Positions 27,545-39,789 are shown, counted from the first letter of the stretch. The stretch is 64,000 nucleotides of DNA from Cedecea neteri (GCF_000758325.1 NZ_CP009459.1:4526001-4590000), one strand, 5' to 3'. The notes: a model not told the origin generated them from the letters alone. Translations and numbers: made by a program.

Positions 27545-28831
27545 TCAGGCCTGCGCGTCGTTGTCTTTCGCGTCAAGCACGACTTCTTCCGGGCGCAGTA
27601 TGCTGATAAGTTTGAAAATAAGGCTCAGGCCCACGCCGACGATGGTCGCCAGCGCCATGCCTTTCAGCTCTGCCGCACCGATGTGCACCTTCGCCCCGCT
27701 CACCCCGATGATCAGAATCACAGAGGTCAGGATCAGGTTTTGCGCTTTGCTGTAATCCACTTTGGATTCGATCAGCACGCGAATACCGGAGGCACCGATC
27801 ACCCCATACAGCAGCAGAGAAACACCGCCCATCACCGGCACCGGGATGATTTGAATCGCTGCCGCCAGTTTACCGACGCAGGAAAGCAGAATGGCGATAA
27901 TTGCCGCGCCGCCGATAACCCAGGTCGAATACACGCGGGTGATGGCCATGACGCCGATGTTTTCGCCGTAGGTAGTATTTGGCGTGGAGCCGAAGAAGCC
28001 GGAGAACACGGTTGAAATGCCGTTGGCAAACATCGAGCGGTGCAGGCCCGGGTCGCGAATCAGGTCTTTTTTCACAATATTCGCAGTGACCACAAGGTGG
28101 CCCACGTGTTCGGCAATAACCACCAGCGCCGCAGGCAGAATGGTGAAGATAGCGAACCATTCAAAGCGAGGTGTATAGAAGGTTGGCAGCGCGAACCAGT
28201 GCGCTTCGCGGATTGGCGTCACGTCTACCACGCCCATCGCGAAGGAGAGCGCATAGCCCGCCAGCACGCCGATGAGAATCGGGATAATCGCCATAAAACC
28301 ACGGAACAGCACGGAACCAAACACCGTCACCGCCAGCGTCACCAGCGAGATAATAATAGTGGTGGAATCCGGGGATGCGCCTTCCGCAGGCAGCAGTCCA
28401 GCCATGTTGGCCGCCACGCCTGCCAGTTCCAGACCGATAACCGCAACAATCGCGCCCATTGCCGCCGGAGGGAACATCACGTCCAGCCAGCCGGTACCGG
28501 CTTTTTTCACAATCAGCGCCACGATGCAGAACAGCACGCCGCACATAATAAAACCGCCGAGCGCCACTTCATATCCCAGCGGCAGCAGCAGCAATACCGG
28601 AGAGATAAACGCGAAGCTGGAGCCCAGATAAGCCGGGATTTTGCCTTTACAGATGAACAGGTAAAGCAAAGTGCCGATGCCGTTAAACAGCAGTACCGTG
28701 GCCGGGTTGATGTGGAACAGAATTGGCACCAGCACGGTTGCGCCGAACATGGCGAACAGATGCTGCAGGCTCAACGGAATCGTTTGCAGTAAGGGCGGGC
28801 GTTCACTCACCCCAATGGCGCGGCGGGTCAT
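27545..28831 (-). CDS. uraA: Uracil:proton symporter
   Basis: 428 residues with 14 predicted membrane helices in the NAT/NCS2 fold. The substrate-binding segment around AEHVGHLVVTANIVKKDL (E241-like Glu) and NTTYGENIG matches E. coli UraA closely. It imports uracil, which Upp converts to UMP. It follows upp on the same strand by 85 bases, with an intrinsic terminator/attenuator in the gap. Confidence 0.96.
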   Translation of the reverse strand: MTRRAIGVSERPPLLQTIPLSLQHLFAMFGATVLVPILFHINPATVLLFNGIGTLLYLFICKGKIPAYLGSSFAFISPVLLLLPLGYEVALGGFIMCGVLFCIVALIVKKAGTGWLDVMFPPAAMGAIVAVIGLELAGVAANMAGLLPAEGASPDSTTIIISLVTLAVTVFGSVLFRGFMAIIPILIGVLAGYALSFAMGVVDVTPIREAHWFALPTFYTPRFEWFAIFTILPAALVVIAEHVGHLVVTANIVKKDLIRDPGLHRSMFANGISTVFSGFFGSTPNTTYGENIGVMAITRVYSTWVIGGAAIIAILLSCVGKLAAAIQIIPVPVMGGVSLLLYGVIGASGIRVLIESKVDYSKAQNLILTSVILIIGVSGAKVHIGAAELKGMALATIVGVGLSLIFKLISILRPEEVVLDAKDNDAQA

Positions 28832-28880
28832 GTTGTTTTCCTCTAAGTGTTTTTTTTAACGAACGGTGTTTGCTGCAATC

Positions 28881-28908
28881 AAAAAAAAGCCGACTTTCAA
28901 AGTCGGCT
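28881..28908 (-). terminator. Hairpin with U tract between upp and uraA
   Basis: On the minus strand AGCCGAC-TTTGAAA-GTCGGCT is followed by eight T residues. It should stop or reduce transcription from upp into uraA. Confidence 0.85.
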
Positions 28909-28916
28909 GATGAATC

Positions 28917-29543
28917 TTATTTGGTTCCGAATATCTTATCGCCCGCATCACCGAGGCCAGGAATAATGTACCCGTGCTCGTTGAGGCCCTGATCGATAGA
29001 AGCGGTGTACAGCTCCACGTCCGGGTGCGCTTTTTCCAGCGCGGCGATGCCTTCCGGCGCGGCAACCAGCACCAGCACCTTAATGCTGGTACAGCCCGCT
29101 TTTTTCAGCAGGTCGATGGTGGCAATCATAGAGCCGCCGGTCGCCAGCATCGGGTCAACCACCAGCGCCATACGTTCTTCTATATTAGAAACCAGCTTCT
29201 GGAAGTAAGGCACCGGCTGCAGGGTTTCTTCATCGCGGTAAACGCCGACGACGCTGATACGCGCGCTTGGTACGTTTTCCAGGACGCCTTCCATCATGCC
29301 AAGGCCAGCACGCAGAATTGGCACAACGGTAATTTTCTTGCCTTTGATCTGGTCGACTTCCACCGGGCCGTTCCAGCCTTCGATGGTGACTTTCTCGGTT
29401 TCCAGATCCGCAGTGGCTTCATAGGTAAGCAGGCTGCCTACTTCAGAGGCGAGTTCACGAAAGCGCTTGGTGCTGATGTCTTGCTCACGCATCAGGCCCA
29501 GCTTGTGTTTGACGAGTGGGTGTTTCACTTCCACGATCTTCAT
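28917..29543 (-). CDS. upp: Uracil phosphoribosyltransferase
   Basis: 208 residues, cytoplasmic. It makes UMP from uracil and PRPP. The PRPP loop [10 protein letters not shown] near residue 130 and the uracil-binding [12 protein letters not shown] near 192 match E. coli Upp. It is divergent from purM. Its promoter carries the T tract used for UTP-sensitive reiterative transcription in E. coli. Confidence 0.97.
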   Translation of the reverse strand: MKIVEVKHPLVKHKLGLMREQDISTKRFRELASEVGSLLTYEATADLETEKVTIEGWNGPVEVDQIKGKKITVVPILRAGLGMMEGVLENVPSARISVVGVYRDEETLQPVPYFQKLVSNIEERMALVVDPMLATGGSMIATIDLLKKAGCTSIKVLVLVAAPEGIAALEKAHPDVELYTASIDQGLNEHGYIIPGLGDAGDKIFGTK

Positions 29544-29575
29544 ACTCTTTCTCCCCCGAGATAGTTGGCTACCAC

Positions 29576-29596
29576 AAAAAAAATCGCCGGATTATA
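29576..29596 (-). promoter_or_regulatory. upp promoter -10 and UTP-sensing T tract
   Basis: On the minus strand TATAAT is followed by CCGGC and then GATTTTTTTTG. The same arrangement in E. coli upp lets RNA polymerase slip on the eight T residues when UTP is high, giving abortive poly-U transcripts. Seen here; the mechanism is known from E. coli. Confidence 0.85.
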
Positions 29597-29625
29597 CCGC
29601 TTTTTTGCCGCTGCGCTACAGCTAA

Positions 29626-30803
<1,178 letters not shown>

Positions 30804-30804
<1 letters not shown>

Positions 30805-31442
30805 TGAAACACATTGTGGTGCTGATTTCCGGTAACGGAAGCAATCTGCAGGCGATCATTGATGCCTGCCAGCAGAAGAAGATTAACGGCACCATCAGCG
30901 CGGTGTTCAGCAATAAGGCCGACGCGTTCGGCCTCGAGCGAGCCCGCGAAGCCGGGATCCCTACCCACGCGCTGGCGGCAAGCGAGTTTGCCAGCCGCGA
31001 GGCGTTCGATCGCCAGCTGATGCAGGAGATTGACGCCTACGCGCCGGACGTCGTGGTGCTGGCGGGTTATATGCGCATTCTCAGCCCGGCTTTTGTGGCG
31101 CGCTACAGCGGTCGCTTACTCAACATCCACCCTTCCCTGCTGCCGAAATACCCCGGTCTGCATACTCACCGCCAGGTGCTGGAAAACGGCGACGAAGAGC
31201 ACGGCACCTCCGTGCATTTTGTCACTGACGAACTGGACGGCGGCCCGGTCATTCTGCAGGCCAAAGTGCCGGTATTTGAAGGGGATGATGAGGACGAAAT
31301 CACCGCTCGCGTTCAGCATCAGGAACACGCGATTTACCCGCTGGTCGTGAGCTGGTTCCTCGACGATCGACTAAAAATGCGCCACAACGCCGCCTGGCTT
31401 GATGGTGTGCAGCTGCCCCCGCAGGGGCATGCAGCAGAATAA
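30804..31442 (+). CDS. purN: Phosphoribosylglycinamide formyltransferase
   Basis: 212 residues. It transfers formyl from 10-formyltetrahydrofolate to GAR. The SGNGSN phosphate loop is at residue 10 and the catalytic Asn/His/Asp region (NIHPSLLPKYPGLHTH near 106 and the later Asp) is intact. Translationally coupled to purM and followed by an intrinsic terminator. Confidence 0.96.
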
Positions 31443-31450
31443 TTTAACTA

Positions 31451-31473
31451 AAAAGGGCTTCGGCCCTTTTTTT
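31451..31473 (+). terminator. Terminator after purMN
   Basis: AAAAGGGC-TTCG-GCCCTTTTTTT is a stable tetraloop hairpin with a T run, 9 bases after the purN stop. Confidence 0.92.
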
Positions 31474-31482
31474 GTGTCTGTC

Positions 31483-31500
31483 CCTCATAAAGTTGTCATG
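31483..31500 (+). promoter_or_regulatory. PhoB box upstream of ppk
   Basis: CCTCATAAAGTTGTCATG resembles the 18-bp Pho box (two CTGTCATA-type repeats spaced by 4). ppk is a Pho-regulon gene in E. coli. The box lies 116 bases before the ppk start. Confidence 0.6.
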
Positions 31501-31615
31501 GTCAGATGAGAGAGTTTCATCTGCATAGTTGGACATTCTCCGCTAAAGCTCGCCATAATAACTGACGTGACGGTGACGGCATTGCCACGTCCACGAAAAC
31601 GGAGTGTGAGGACTA

Positions 31616-33676
31616 ATGGGTCAGGATAAGCTGTATATCGAAAAAGAACTGAGCTGGTTGTCTTTTAACGAACGCGTTCTGCAGGAAGCGGCGGACAAGC
31701 TCAACCCGTTGATTGAAAGGATGCGTTTTCTCGGCATCTATTCCAATAACCTCGATGAATTCTATAAAGTGCGTTTCGCCGAACTGAAGCGCCGCATTTT
31801 AATCAGTGAAGAACAGGGTTCTCCTTCCAACCAGCGCCACCTGCTGAATAAGATTCAGGCCCGGGTGCTGAAGGCCGATCAGGAATTTGACAGCCTGTAT
31901 AACGAGCTGCTGCTGGAGATGGCCCGCAACCAAATCTTCCTGATTAACGAACGCCAGCTTTCCGAAAATCAGCAAAGCTGGCTGCGCAGCTATTTCAAGC
32001 ATCAGCTTCGCCCGCACATCACCCCTATTTTAATCAACCGCGATACCGACCTGGTGCAGTTCCTGAAGGACGACTACACCTATCTGGCGGTCGAAATCAT
32101 TCGCGGGGACAGCATTCGCTACGCGCTGCTGGAGATCCCGTCTGACAAAGTGCCACGCTTTGTGAACCTGCCGCCGGAAGCGCCTCGCCGCCGCAAGCCG
32201 ATGATCCTGCTGGATAACATCCTGCGCTATTGCCTGGACGAGATCTTTAAAGGGTTCTTCGACTACGACGCGCTCAACGCCTATTCAATGAAGATGACGC
32301 GTGACGCCGAGTACGACCTGGTCACCGAAATGGAATCCAGTCTGCTGGAACTGATGTCCTCCAGCCTGAAACAGCGCCTGACCGCCGAGCCGGTGCGCTT
32401 TGTTTATCAGCGCGATATGCCGGATGCGATGGTGGAGATGCTGCGTGACAAGCTGACCATTTCCAACTACGACTCGATCATTCCCGGCGGGCGCTACCAC
32501 AACTTCAAAGACTTTATTGGCTTCCCGAACGTCGGGAAAGCTAACCTGGTGAATAAGCCGCTGCCTCGCCTGCGCCACATCTGGTTTGATAAATTCCGTA
32601 ACGGGTTCGACGCCATTCGCGAGCGCGACGTCCTGCTTTATTACCCGTACCACACCTTCGAACACGTCCTTGAGCTGCTGCGCCAGGCCTCCTTCGACCC
32701 GAGCGTGCTGGCGATTAAAATCAATATTTACCGCGTGGCAAAAGACTCGCGCATTATTGATTCGATGATCCACGCCGCGCATAACGGCAAGAAAGTGACC
32801 GTGGTGGTGGAGCTGCAGGCGCGTTTCGACGAAGAGGCGAACATCCACTGGGCGAAGCGCCTTACCGAGGCGGGCGTCCATGTTATCTTCTCCGCGCCGG
32901 GGCTGAAAATTCACGCCAAGCTGTTCCTCATCTCGCGTATGGAAGGCGAAGAGATTGTGCGTTATGCGCATATCGGAACCGGTAACTTTAACGAGAAAAC
33001 CGCCCGTCTCTACACGGACTATTCTCTGTTAACCGCCGATGCACGCATCACCAACGAAGTGCGCCGCGTGTTTAACTTTATCGAAAACCCGTACCGCCCG
33101 GTGACCTTCGACTATCTGCTGGTGTCGCCGCAAAACTCGCGCCGCCTGCTGTACGATTTGGTCGATCGCGAAATCAAAAATGCCCAAAACGGGCAGCCTG
33201 CCGGGATCACGCTGAAGCTGAATAACCTGGTGGACAAAGGCCTGGTGGACAGACTTTATGCCGCGTCCAGCGCGGGCGTGAAGGTGAACCTGCTGATACG
33301 CGGCATGTGTTCGCTGATTCCAGAACTCGACGGGATCAGTGATAATATCCGCGTGCAGAGTATCGTTGACCGTTACCTCGAGCACGACCGGGTCTATATT
33401 TTTGAAAACGGTGGCGATAAAAAAGTCTTCCTCTCGTCAGCCGACTGGATGACCCGCAACATCGACTACCGTATTGAAGTGGCCGTCCCGGTCCTCGATC
33501 CGCGCCTGAAGCAGCGTATGCTGGATATCATTGATATCCAGCTGAACGACACGGTGAAAGCGCGCATCATCGACAAAGAACTGAGTAATCGCTATGTGTC
33601 GCGCGGCAACCGCCGGAAAGTGCGTTCGCAACTGGCGATCTACGATTATATTAAAACTCTGGAACAACCTGACTAA
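31616..33676 (+). CDS. ppk: Polyphosphate kinase 1
   Basis: 686 residues, membrane-associated. It polymerises the gamma phosphate of ATP into polyphosphate and runs in reverse. The N-terminal domain ([15 protein letters not shown]), head domain and two PLD-like catalytic domains are all present. The catalytic-His region [13 protein letters not shown] near 430 (autophosphorylated His) and the second His in LEHDRVYIF near 590 are intact. ppx follows after 23 bases, an operon pairing synthesis and degradation. Confidence 0.97.
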   Translation: MGQDKLYIEKELSWLSFNERVLQEAADKLNPLIERMRFLGIYSNNLDEFYKVRFAELKRRILISEEQGSPSNQRHLLNKIQARVLKADQEFDSLYNELLLEMARNQIFLINERQLSENQQSWLRSYFKHQLRPHITPILINRDTDLVQFLKDDYTYLAVEIIRGDSIRYALLEIPSDKVPRFVNLPPEAPRRRKPMILLDNILRYCLDEIFKGFFDYDALNAYSMKMTRDAEYDLVTEMESSLLELMSSSLKQRLTAEPVRFVYQRDMPDAMVEMLRDKLTISNYDSIIPGGRYHNFKDFIGFPNVGKANLVNKPLPRLRHIWFDKFRNGFDAIRERDVLLYYPYHTFEHVLELLRQASFDPSVLAIKINIYRVAKDSRIIDSMIHAAHNGKKVTVVVELQARFDEEANIHWAKRLTEAGVHVIFSAPGLKIHAKLFLISRMEGEEIVRYAHIGTGNFNEKTARLYTDYSLLTADARITNEVRRVFNFIENPYRPVTFDYLLVSPQNSRRLLYDLVDREIKNAQNGQPAGITLKLNNLVDKGLVDRLYAASSAGVKVNLLIRGMCSLIPELDGISDNIRVQSIVDRYLEHDRVYIFENGGDKKVFLSSADWMTRNIDYRIEVAVPVLDPRLKQRMLDIIDIQLNDTVKARIIDKELSNRYVSRGNRRKVRSQLAIYDYIKTLEQPD

Positions 33677-33699
33677 CGCTCTCAGGCGAAGATAAAATT

Positions 33700-35241
33700 A
33701 TGCCGATATCAAACCATGCTCCACGGCCGCAGGAATTTGCTGCGGTCGACCTCGGCTCGAACAGCTTCCACATGGTCATTGCCCGTGTGGTGGATGGCGC
33801 CATGCAAATCATTGGCCGCCTGAAGCAGCGCGTGCACCTCGCGGATGGCCTCGGGCCCGATAACAAATTAAGCGAGGAGGCCATGGAGCGTGGGCTCTCC
33901 TGCCTGGCGCTGTTTGCCGAACGCCTGCAGGGATTTGCAGCAGACAACGTGTGCATTGTGGGCACCCACTCGCTTCGCGAGGCCACCAATGCCGCGGAGT
34001 TTCTGAAACGCGCGGAGAAAGTGATCCCCTACCCGATCGAAATCATTCCCGGGAACGAAGAAGCCCGTCTGATTTTTATGGGCGTGGAACACACTCAGCC
34101 GGAGAAAGGCCGCAAGCTGGTGATTGATATCGGCGGGGGCTCCACCGAACTGGTGATCGGCGAAGATTTTGAGCCGATGCTGGTGGAAAGCCGCCGTATG
34201 GGCTGCGTCAGCTTCGCGCAAAACTTCTTCCCTGGCGGCGTCATCAGCCCGGAAAGCTTCAAGCGCGCCCGCATGGCGGCGATCCAAAAACTGGAAACCC
34301 TTGCCTGGCAATATCGCCTGCAGGGCTGGAAAGTCGCGATGGGCGCCTCGGGCTCCATCAAAGCGGCGCATGAAGTGCTGATTGAGATGGGCGAAAAAGA
34401 CGGGATGATCACCCCGGAACGTCTGGACATGCTGCAGCAGGAAGTGCTGAAGTTTAAAACCTTCGATTCCCTGAGCCTGCCGGGCCTGTCCGAAGAGCGT
34501 AAAGCGGTGTTTGTACCTGGGCTGGCCATTCTGTGCGGCGTGTTTGATGCGCTTGCCATCCGCGAGCTGCGACTTTCTGACGGCGCACTGCGCGAAGGCG
34601 TGCTGTACGAAATGGAAGGCCGTTTCCGCCATCAGGATATTCGTATTCGCACTGCGCAAAGCCTGGCGGAGCAGTACCACATCGACAGCGATCAGGCTCG
34701 TCGGGTACTGGAAACCGTTGAACTGCTATACCAGCAGTGGGAAACACAGAACCACAAGCTGGCTAACCCGCAAATGGCCGCGCTGCTGAAGTGGGCCGCG
34801 ATGCTGCACGAAGTCGGGCTGAGCATCAACCACAGCGGGATGCACCGCCATTCGGCCTATATTCTGCAAAACAGCAACCTGCCGGGCTTCAACCAGGAGC
34901 AGCAGGTGCTGATGGCTTCCCTGGTGCGCTACCACCGCAAGGCCATCAAGCTGGACGATCTGCCGCGCTTCACGCTGTTTAAAAAGAAACAGTTCCTGCC
35001 GCTGATTCAGCTGATTCGTCTGGCCACGCTGCTGAATAACCAGCGCCAGGCGACAACCACCCCGCCGACGCTGGTGCTGGAAACCGATGACAACCACTGG
35101 ACGCTGCGCTTCCCGCACGACTGGTTTAGCCAGAACACGCTGGTGCAGCTGGATTTGGAGCGCGAACAGCTGTATTGGGAAAGCATGACCGGCTGGAAGC
35201 TGACCATTGAGGAAGAGGCCGAAGCGGCGCTCTCCGCCTGA
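33700..35241 (+). CDS. ppx: Exopolyphosphatase
   Basis: 513 residues of the ASKHA/Ppx-GppA family. The N-terminal phosphate loop is [15 protein letters not shown] and the second loop is [13 protein letters not shown] near residue 145. The C-terminal half has the HD-like domain ([22 protein letters not shown]). It removes terminal phosphates from polyphosphate. The stop faces that of pdeA with one base between. Confidence 0.96.
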   Translation: MPISNHAPRPQEFAAVDLGSNSFHMVIARVVDGAMQIIGRLKQRVHLADGLGPDNKLSEEAMERGLSCLALFAERLQGFAADNVCIVGTHSLREATNAAEFLKRAEKVIPYPIEIIPGNEEARLIFMGVEHTQPEKGRKLVIDIGGGSTELVIGEDFEPMLVESRRMGCVSFAQNFFPGGVISPESFKRARMAAIQKLETLAWQYRLQGWKVAMGASGSIKAAHEVLIEMGEKDGMITPERLDMLQQEVLKFKTFDSLSLPGLSEERKAVFVPGLAILCGVFDALAIRELRLSDGALREGVLYEMEGRFRHQDIRIRTAQSLAEQYHIDSDQARRVLETVELLYQQWETQNHKLANPQMAALLKWAAMLHEVGLSINHSGMHRHSAYILQNSNLPGFNQEQQVLMASLVRYHRKAIKLDDLPRFTLFKKKQFLPLIQLIRLATLLNNQRQATTTPPTLVLETDDNHWTLRFPHDWFSQNTLVQLDLEREQLYWESMTGWKLTIEEEAEAALSA

Positions 35242-35242
35242 T

Positions 35243-37503
35243 TCACTCCATCAGTCCCCTGGCGTCTTCCGGCGCTGGGGGGCTTTGTTCTTCTACAAGG
35301 CTCTCCAGCGGCTGAGGCCGGCCAATCAAATACCCCTGAACATAATCCATGCCCATCGCCCGGACGGCATCTTTCAGCGCCTGCGTCTCCACATATTCCG
35401 CCACAACCTGCATCTTCTTCATTCTTGCCAGCTGGCAGATCGAACTCACCACCTGGTAATCCAGGCTGCTGGTTAAAATATTGCGGATAAAGCTGCCGTC
35501 AATTTTAAGGATGTCGGCACTCAGCTCTTTGAGGCGTGCATAGCTGGCATAGCCGGTGCCAAAGTCGTCGATAGCCACCCGACACCCCATGCGCTGCAGC
35601 ATCTTCAGCGTTACATTGGCCTGTTCAAGGTTGGTTAAAGAGTGACTTTCTGTGACTTCAAAGACCAGCTGCCACGGCTCAATGCGGTACTTCGTCAGCA
35701 AATGCTGAACATCATCCGGAAGCTGGGCCTGGCACACTGAGGCGGGCGTCAGGTTAATGGCAAGCCGGCAGCCGGGCAAACTGTCGCGGTGCTTATCCAT
35801 AAACTGCAGGGCGGCATTCAGCACCCAGCGGTCAATGCGGGATGAAAGCCCAAACTCATGGGCGACGGGCAAAAAGAGATCCGGCGATAGCAGTTCGCCT
35901 TTATCGCCACGCATCCGCAGCAGCACCTCGTAGTACGCGTCTCCCCGCAGCCCTTCAATACGCTGCGCCATCAGCACAAACAGGTCCTGGTCGAGCGCGT
36001 GCTGCAGGCGGTTCATCATTTCAACTTTGCGTTTGACCGCATTCTGAATGTGATTGGAGCCTTTTTGCTGCAGGCTTTCAGGCTGTTGCGTAGAGAGCGA
36101 CACCCCGGCCATAGTGCTTAGCTCGCCGAGCAATAAGTAGAGATGGGACACCGGATGGCGCACAAAGCAATAGCTGATGCCGATTTGCGGCTGCAGCGGC
36201 ATCCCGTCCCACATAAAGCGGAACCGTCGGGCGTGGGCGTACAGGGACTCAATTTTAGCCTGATGAGATTCATAATTGAGGCGCAGAGCGAGGTCGTGCC
36301 CGGAAAGGTTGTACACCCTCTCGCCGGGCGACAGCTGGCCGCGCAAATACTCTGCCAGCTGCTGTTTGTATTGAATGCGTAGCAAAACGCCGTAGTTTCG
36401 CCCCAGCAGCTCCAGCTCGGGAATCGACACAAACCCTAGCGCCGACCAGGGCGTATTCCCCAGGTCGCGAGATAACGCGCGTAGATTCGGCATCTGCATC
36501 ATCGGATCGATAAACGCCACGCGGCGGGCTTTATAGTGCAAGAAGCGCTGTCGGGTGGTGACCGACGCCATTAAATAGATGGTAATGGAGAACACTGCAT
36601 AACAGGACGACGCAATGGCCAAATGCAGCTGAAAGCCCATATCCGGCGGCAAGTAATTGTGGAAACCACCGCAGAGAATAATCAGCACCACGGTCCAGGC
36701 GTTGGTAATAAACAGAAAGCCGAAACGCATTGCTCCCCATAGCATCACGGGCAGAATAAGCGTCAGCGTGTAATCGGTATTAAAAATCGTTTTGTTCTGG
36801 CTAATCGGGTACAACAGCAGCCAAATAAGCAAACCGACGAGAGCCGCCCACAGCAACATCTCACTTCGCGTCACGCCCTTCTGCCGCTGCCCCCGCATAC
36901 GGGACCAGAAGCTTTTGATAAAGCGCGGGTGCACTATCATTCGCAAAATAAAATAGAAGAACGGCAGCCCGGTTAATCCCCCACCAGCACGGCCTGGAAA
37001 TTAATTAATGTCCGGGCGCTCCACGGCGTGGCGGACAGAATAGAAAAGCTCCGATCGTACCAGCCTAAAAATAACGCCAGTTCATAGAACACCAGAAATA
37101 GCGCAGCGTTTACCAGCACCAGCCAAAACATACGCTGAGCGGTGAGCTGAATCATGCCAAAGGTCACCGCGTTGCGTCGCGGCACAAAATAGCGGTAACA
37201 GCTCCAGCTGACCGTAATCGGCACGATAAAGTGTAAGACGGCCAGCAGCGCAACCCACCCGCCTTCCGAGGGCAGATAGCGAATCAGCAGCGCCAGAACA
37301 ATGCCCGGAATAGCCGCGCGCCCAAACAGTACAATGCATGCAGTTAGCAGCGGGAGCGACATATAAAGCAGAAAAACTCTCCCGCCATCCAACACCGTTT
37401 GCGCGTTGAACGTTGCCACCAGCGGCAATAGAAGGCTGGGGAGAATCAGGGGCAGTGCCCACCATTTATTTTTTGATTTTTTATACCAGCTAACCAGTTG
37501 CAT
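35243..37503 (-). pseudogene. pdeA: c-di-GMP phosphodiesterase PdeA (YfgF), split by a frameshift
   Basis: The frame from 37503 gives 176 residues (MASE1-type membrane region) and stops at 36973 right after NFQAVLVGD. The downstream frame continues GLTGLPFFYFILRM and runs to 35243 with the rest of the membrane domain, a degenerate GGDEF and an intact EAL domain (VFEVTES, DDFGTGYASYARL). Joining the two restores the full E. coli YfgF architecture. A run of five C (36978-36982, plus strand) needs one more base to keep the frame, so a one-base deletion or sequencing error is indicated. Position after ppx is as in E. coli. Internal starts could still give a shortened EAL protein. Confidence 0.85.
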
Positions 37504-37623
37504 ACTTCTTCGCCAAAACCCCTGTTCCTCTTCGGGTATCTCCCGGATATCCTTTCCGGTTAGTTACGGCCCATCTTCCGTTTGTACGGGGGGCAAATTT
37601 TAGTTCGCTAACATTAAGAATAA

Positions 37624-37637
37624 TTGATGCATATCAG
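37624..37637. promoter_or_regulatory. FNR-type site upstream of pdeA
   Basis: TTGATGCATATCAG matches the FNR palindrome TTGAT-N4-ATCAA at 9 of 10 defined positions. It lies about 125 bases before the pdeA start. pdeA (yfgF) is anaerobically expressed in E. coli. The rest of the 338-base gap 37504-37841 is A/T-rich, with small dyads but no further gene seen. Confidence 0.65.
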
Positions 37638-37841
37638 TATCAATTCAATGAATCACTGCTGAGGTAAAATTCAGACTGAATATGATTCATATTAGTTCAC
37701 AACAAATTCACCTCATGAATGAAATGCCCATGAATCATTCATTCAGGCCGTTTTTACATGATGAATAATTGACCTGAGGGGTTCAGTGTGACTAAATAGC
37801 CCCGTCGCCCGCACTGCCGGGCCAACTTCAAGGACCCCTGC

Positions 37842-38033
37842 GTGACACAGGTTACGACTATGCAAAGACGAAACCGTTTCAATAATCGCATGACCCGCAT
37901 TATTCTGCTCATCAGTTTCCTGTTCTTTTTTGGTCGCTTTATTTATTCCTCTATCGGGGCCTGGTACCACCATCAGGATAAAAAAGCAGAAACCCAACAA
38001 AGCAGCCAGCAGGTGGACAGCGCTAACCGCTAG
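37842..38033 (+). CDS. yfgG: Small membrane protein YfgG
   Basis: 63 residues from a GTG start. A basic N terminus (RRNRFNNRMTR) precedes one membrane helix (IILLISFLFFFGRFIYSSIGAW) and a polar tail. Length and sequence match E. coli YfgG, a small inner-membrane protein linked to nickel and cobalt tolerance. It is divergent from pdeA, as in E. coli. Beyond it the E. coli gene order is lost and accessory genes begin. Confidence 0.82.
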   Translation: MTQVTTMQRRNRFNNRMTRIILLISFLFFFGRFIYSSIGAWYHHQDKKAETQQSSQQVDSANR

Positions 38034-38179
38034 TCCGTCGGTTCCCCCGCGCGCTCTTTCCGTTTCTTATCACTTGTTCAAAAATGCTCAAGCGACCCGT
38101 TTGTTGGCCCCTCGCCTTGACCTAAAGTTAACTTGAGGTTGTAAAGTCACGCCATCAAAAACAGCTGAACAGGCACAGT

Positions 38180-38599
38180 ATGGAACAGATTGATGTAGGC
38201 TTTACTCACGTCGCCTTTATGGTGAAGGATCTGGATAAAAGCGTCGATTTTTACCTCCGCTATACCGCTATGAAAGTGATTCACCAGCGAGAGCCCAACC
38301 TGCCGGACGCGCGCAAGGTTGCCTGGCTAAGCGATCGCACCCGACCTTTTGCGCTGGTGCTGGTACAGGCAGACAACAACACCGACACGCCACTGGGGAA
38401 TTTTGGTCACCTGGGCGTGGCCTGCGCAACCAAAGAAGAGATTGATCGCAAGACGGAAATGGCGAGGGCCGAAGGCGTGCTGCGCAGAGAACCAGAACAG
38501 CTCGGTGACCCGGTGGGTTACTTCGTGTTCTTTGCCGATCCGGACGGCAATACGCTTGAACTCTCCTACGGTCAGCGGGTTGGCATTGAGTCAATGTAA
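38180..38599 (+). CDS. VOC-family (glyoxalase-fold) protein
   Basis: 139 residues of the vicinal-oxygen-chelate fold with two beta-alpha-beta modules. VGFTHVAFMVKDLDKSVDFYLRY at the start, FGHLGVAC in the middle and YFVFFADPDGNTLELSYG near the end supply the usual His/Glu metal ligands. Lactoylglutathione-lyase-like annotation is common for such proteins, but the substrate is not evident. Monocistronic, with its own terminator. Confidence 0.8.
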   Translation: MEQIDVGFTHVAFMVKDLDKSVDFYLRYTAMKVIHQREPNLPDARKVAWLSDRTRPFALVLVQADNNTDTPLGNFGHLGVACATKEEIDRKTEMARAEGVLRREPEQLGDPVGYFVFFADPDGNTLELSYGQRVGIESM

Positions 38600-38607
38600 C
38601 CGCCTGA

Positions 38608-38631
38608 GGGGCGGCAATAAACCGCCCTTTT
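38608..38631 (+). terminator. Terminator after the VOC gene
   Basis: GGGGCGG-CAATAAA-CCGCCC followed by TTTT, 9 bases after the stop codon. Confidence 0.85.
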
Positions 38632-38787
38632 CTGCCTTTATGCCGCTTCGCTCTTCTTCCCTTATTCTCTCTTTTTGCTTAATCATTTTATGTTCTAAGC
38701 ATAGCTATTTATATTCCTATGGGCTTTAGCGGCGACGATTTACTCTCTGCTCAATTCAACGGTTAATTGCGGGCAGTGATAAGTTAA

Positions 38788-39789
38788 ATGAGTGGCAGAG
38801 CGTCGGTCTATTTACATGAAGAACAGCGGGAATTTGTCAGTAAACTGCGGCGTTCGTGGCTGTGGCGCACGGAGCTGCCCACCTGGCTGCTGATTATCAC
38901 GATTTATGGCGGCTGGTTTGCCACCGTAGCGTGGTGGAAAACCATTGGCCTCTTCCCGGCCACGCTGTTGCTCATCTGGTTAGCGACCTGGTATATGTCG
39001 CTGCAGCATGAGCTATTGCACGGCCACCCGACGCGCTTCCCGCGCCTGAACCAGCTGTTCGGGCTGATCCCCTTTTCTATCTGGTATCCGTACGGCACTT
39101 ATCGCGACCTGCATCTTAAACATCACCAGGATGAAGATCTGACCGTGCCGGAAACTGACCCGGAAAGTTACTATTTTACCCGCCGCCGCTGGCAGCATTT
39201 TAGCGGCGTTCAGCGCCTGCTGGTGCGTCTGCGTAATACCTTCCCTGGCCGTCTATTACTGACGCCGGTCCTGACCATGCGCTGGACGGTGGTCAATATC
39301 TGGGACACTTTCCGCAGCGGCAATCGCCCGGCGATGGCGATGTGGACGGTACATCTGCTGCTGCTTATCCCGGTGCTCGGCTGGCTGGTGAAGCATGATT
39401 TTTCGGTGGTTTACTACCTGCTGGTCGTCACCTGGCCGATGCTGGCGATGACCAAGGTCCGCTCTTTCTTCGAACACCGCGCGGCGGAAGATCCTGAGGC
39501 CCGGACGGTGATTAACGAAGCAGGCATGTTCTGGCGTCTGCTGTTCTTGAACCTGAACTATCACTCCGTACATCACGATCTTCCAGGGATTCCGTGGTAT
39601 GGGCTGCCAACCGTTTACCGCGCCTACAAAGAAGAATATCTGAAGCGGAACCAGGGCTTCTTTGTGAACGGCTACGGCGAGCTGATGCGCGAGCATCTGA
39701 TTAAACCGATCCAGGTGGAAATCAACCCGTTCTTCCCGGACGGACGCCTGGCGCAGGACGCGGTGCCGCAGGAGAAAGCCCATGAGTAA
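38788..39789 (+). CDS. Membrane fatty-acid desaturase family protein
   Basis: 333 residues with three or four membrane helices and the three His boxes of diiron desaturases: HELLHGH (residues 74-80), HLKHH (109-113) and HSVHH (about 257-261). It would oxidise or desaturate a lipid-like substrate in the inner membrane, taking electrons from an unknown donor. The stop overlaps the start of the PhnD-like gene by 8 bases, so the two act together or share control. No ferredoxin or reductase gene is adjacent. Confidence 0.82.
   Translation: MSGRASVYLHEEQREFVSKLRRSWLWRTELPTWLLIITIYGGWFATVAWWKTIGLFPATLLLIWLATWYMSLQHELLHGHPTRFPRLNQLFGLIPFSIWYPYGTYRDLHLKHHQDEDLTVPETDPESYYFTRRRWQHFSGVQRLLVRLRNTFPGRLLLTPVLTMRWTVVNIWDTFRSGNRPAMAMWTVHLLLLIPVLGWLVKHDFSVVYYLLVVTWPMLAMTKVRSFFEHRAAEDPEARTVINEAGMFWRLLFLNLNYHSVHHDLPGIPWYGLPTVYRAYKEEYLKRNQGFFVNGYGELMREHLIKPIQVEINPFFPDGRLAQDAVPQEKAHE

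Noticed and set aside
37672-37700. Possible Fur box (TGAATATGATTCATAT)
   Set aside because: Only a loose match to the Fur consensus, in an A/T-rich region with several small dyads, and no iron-related gene adjacent.
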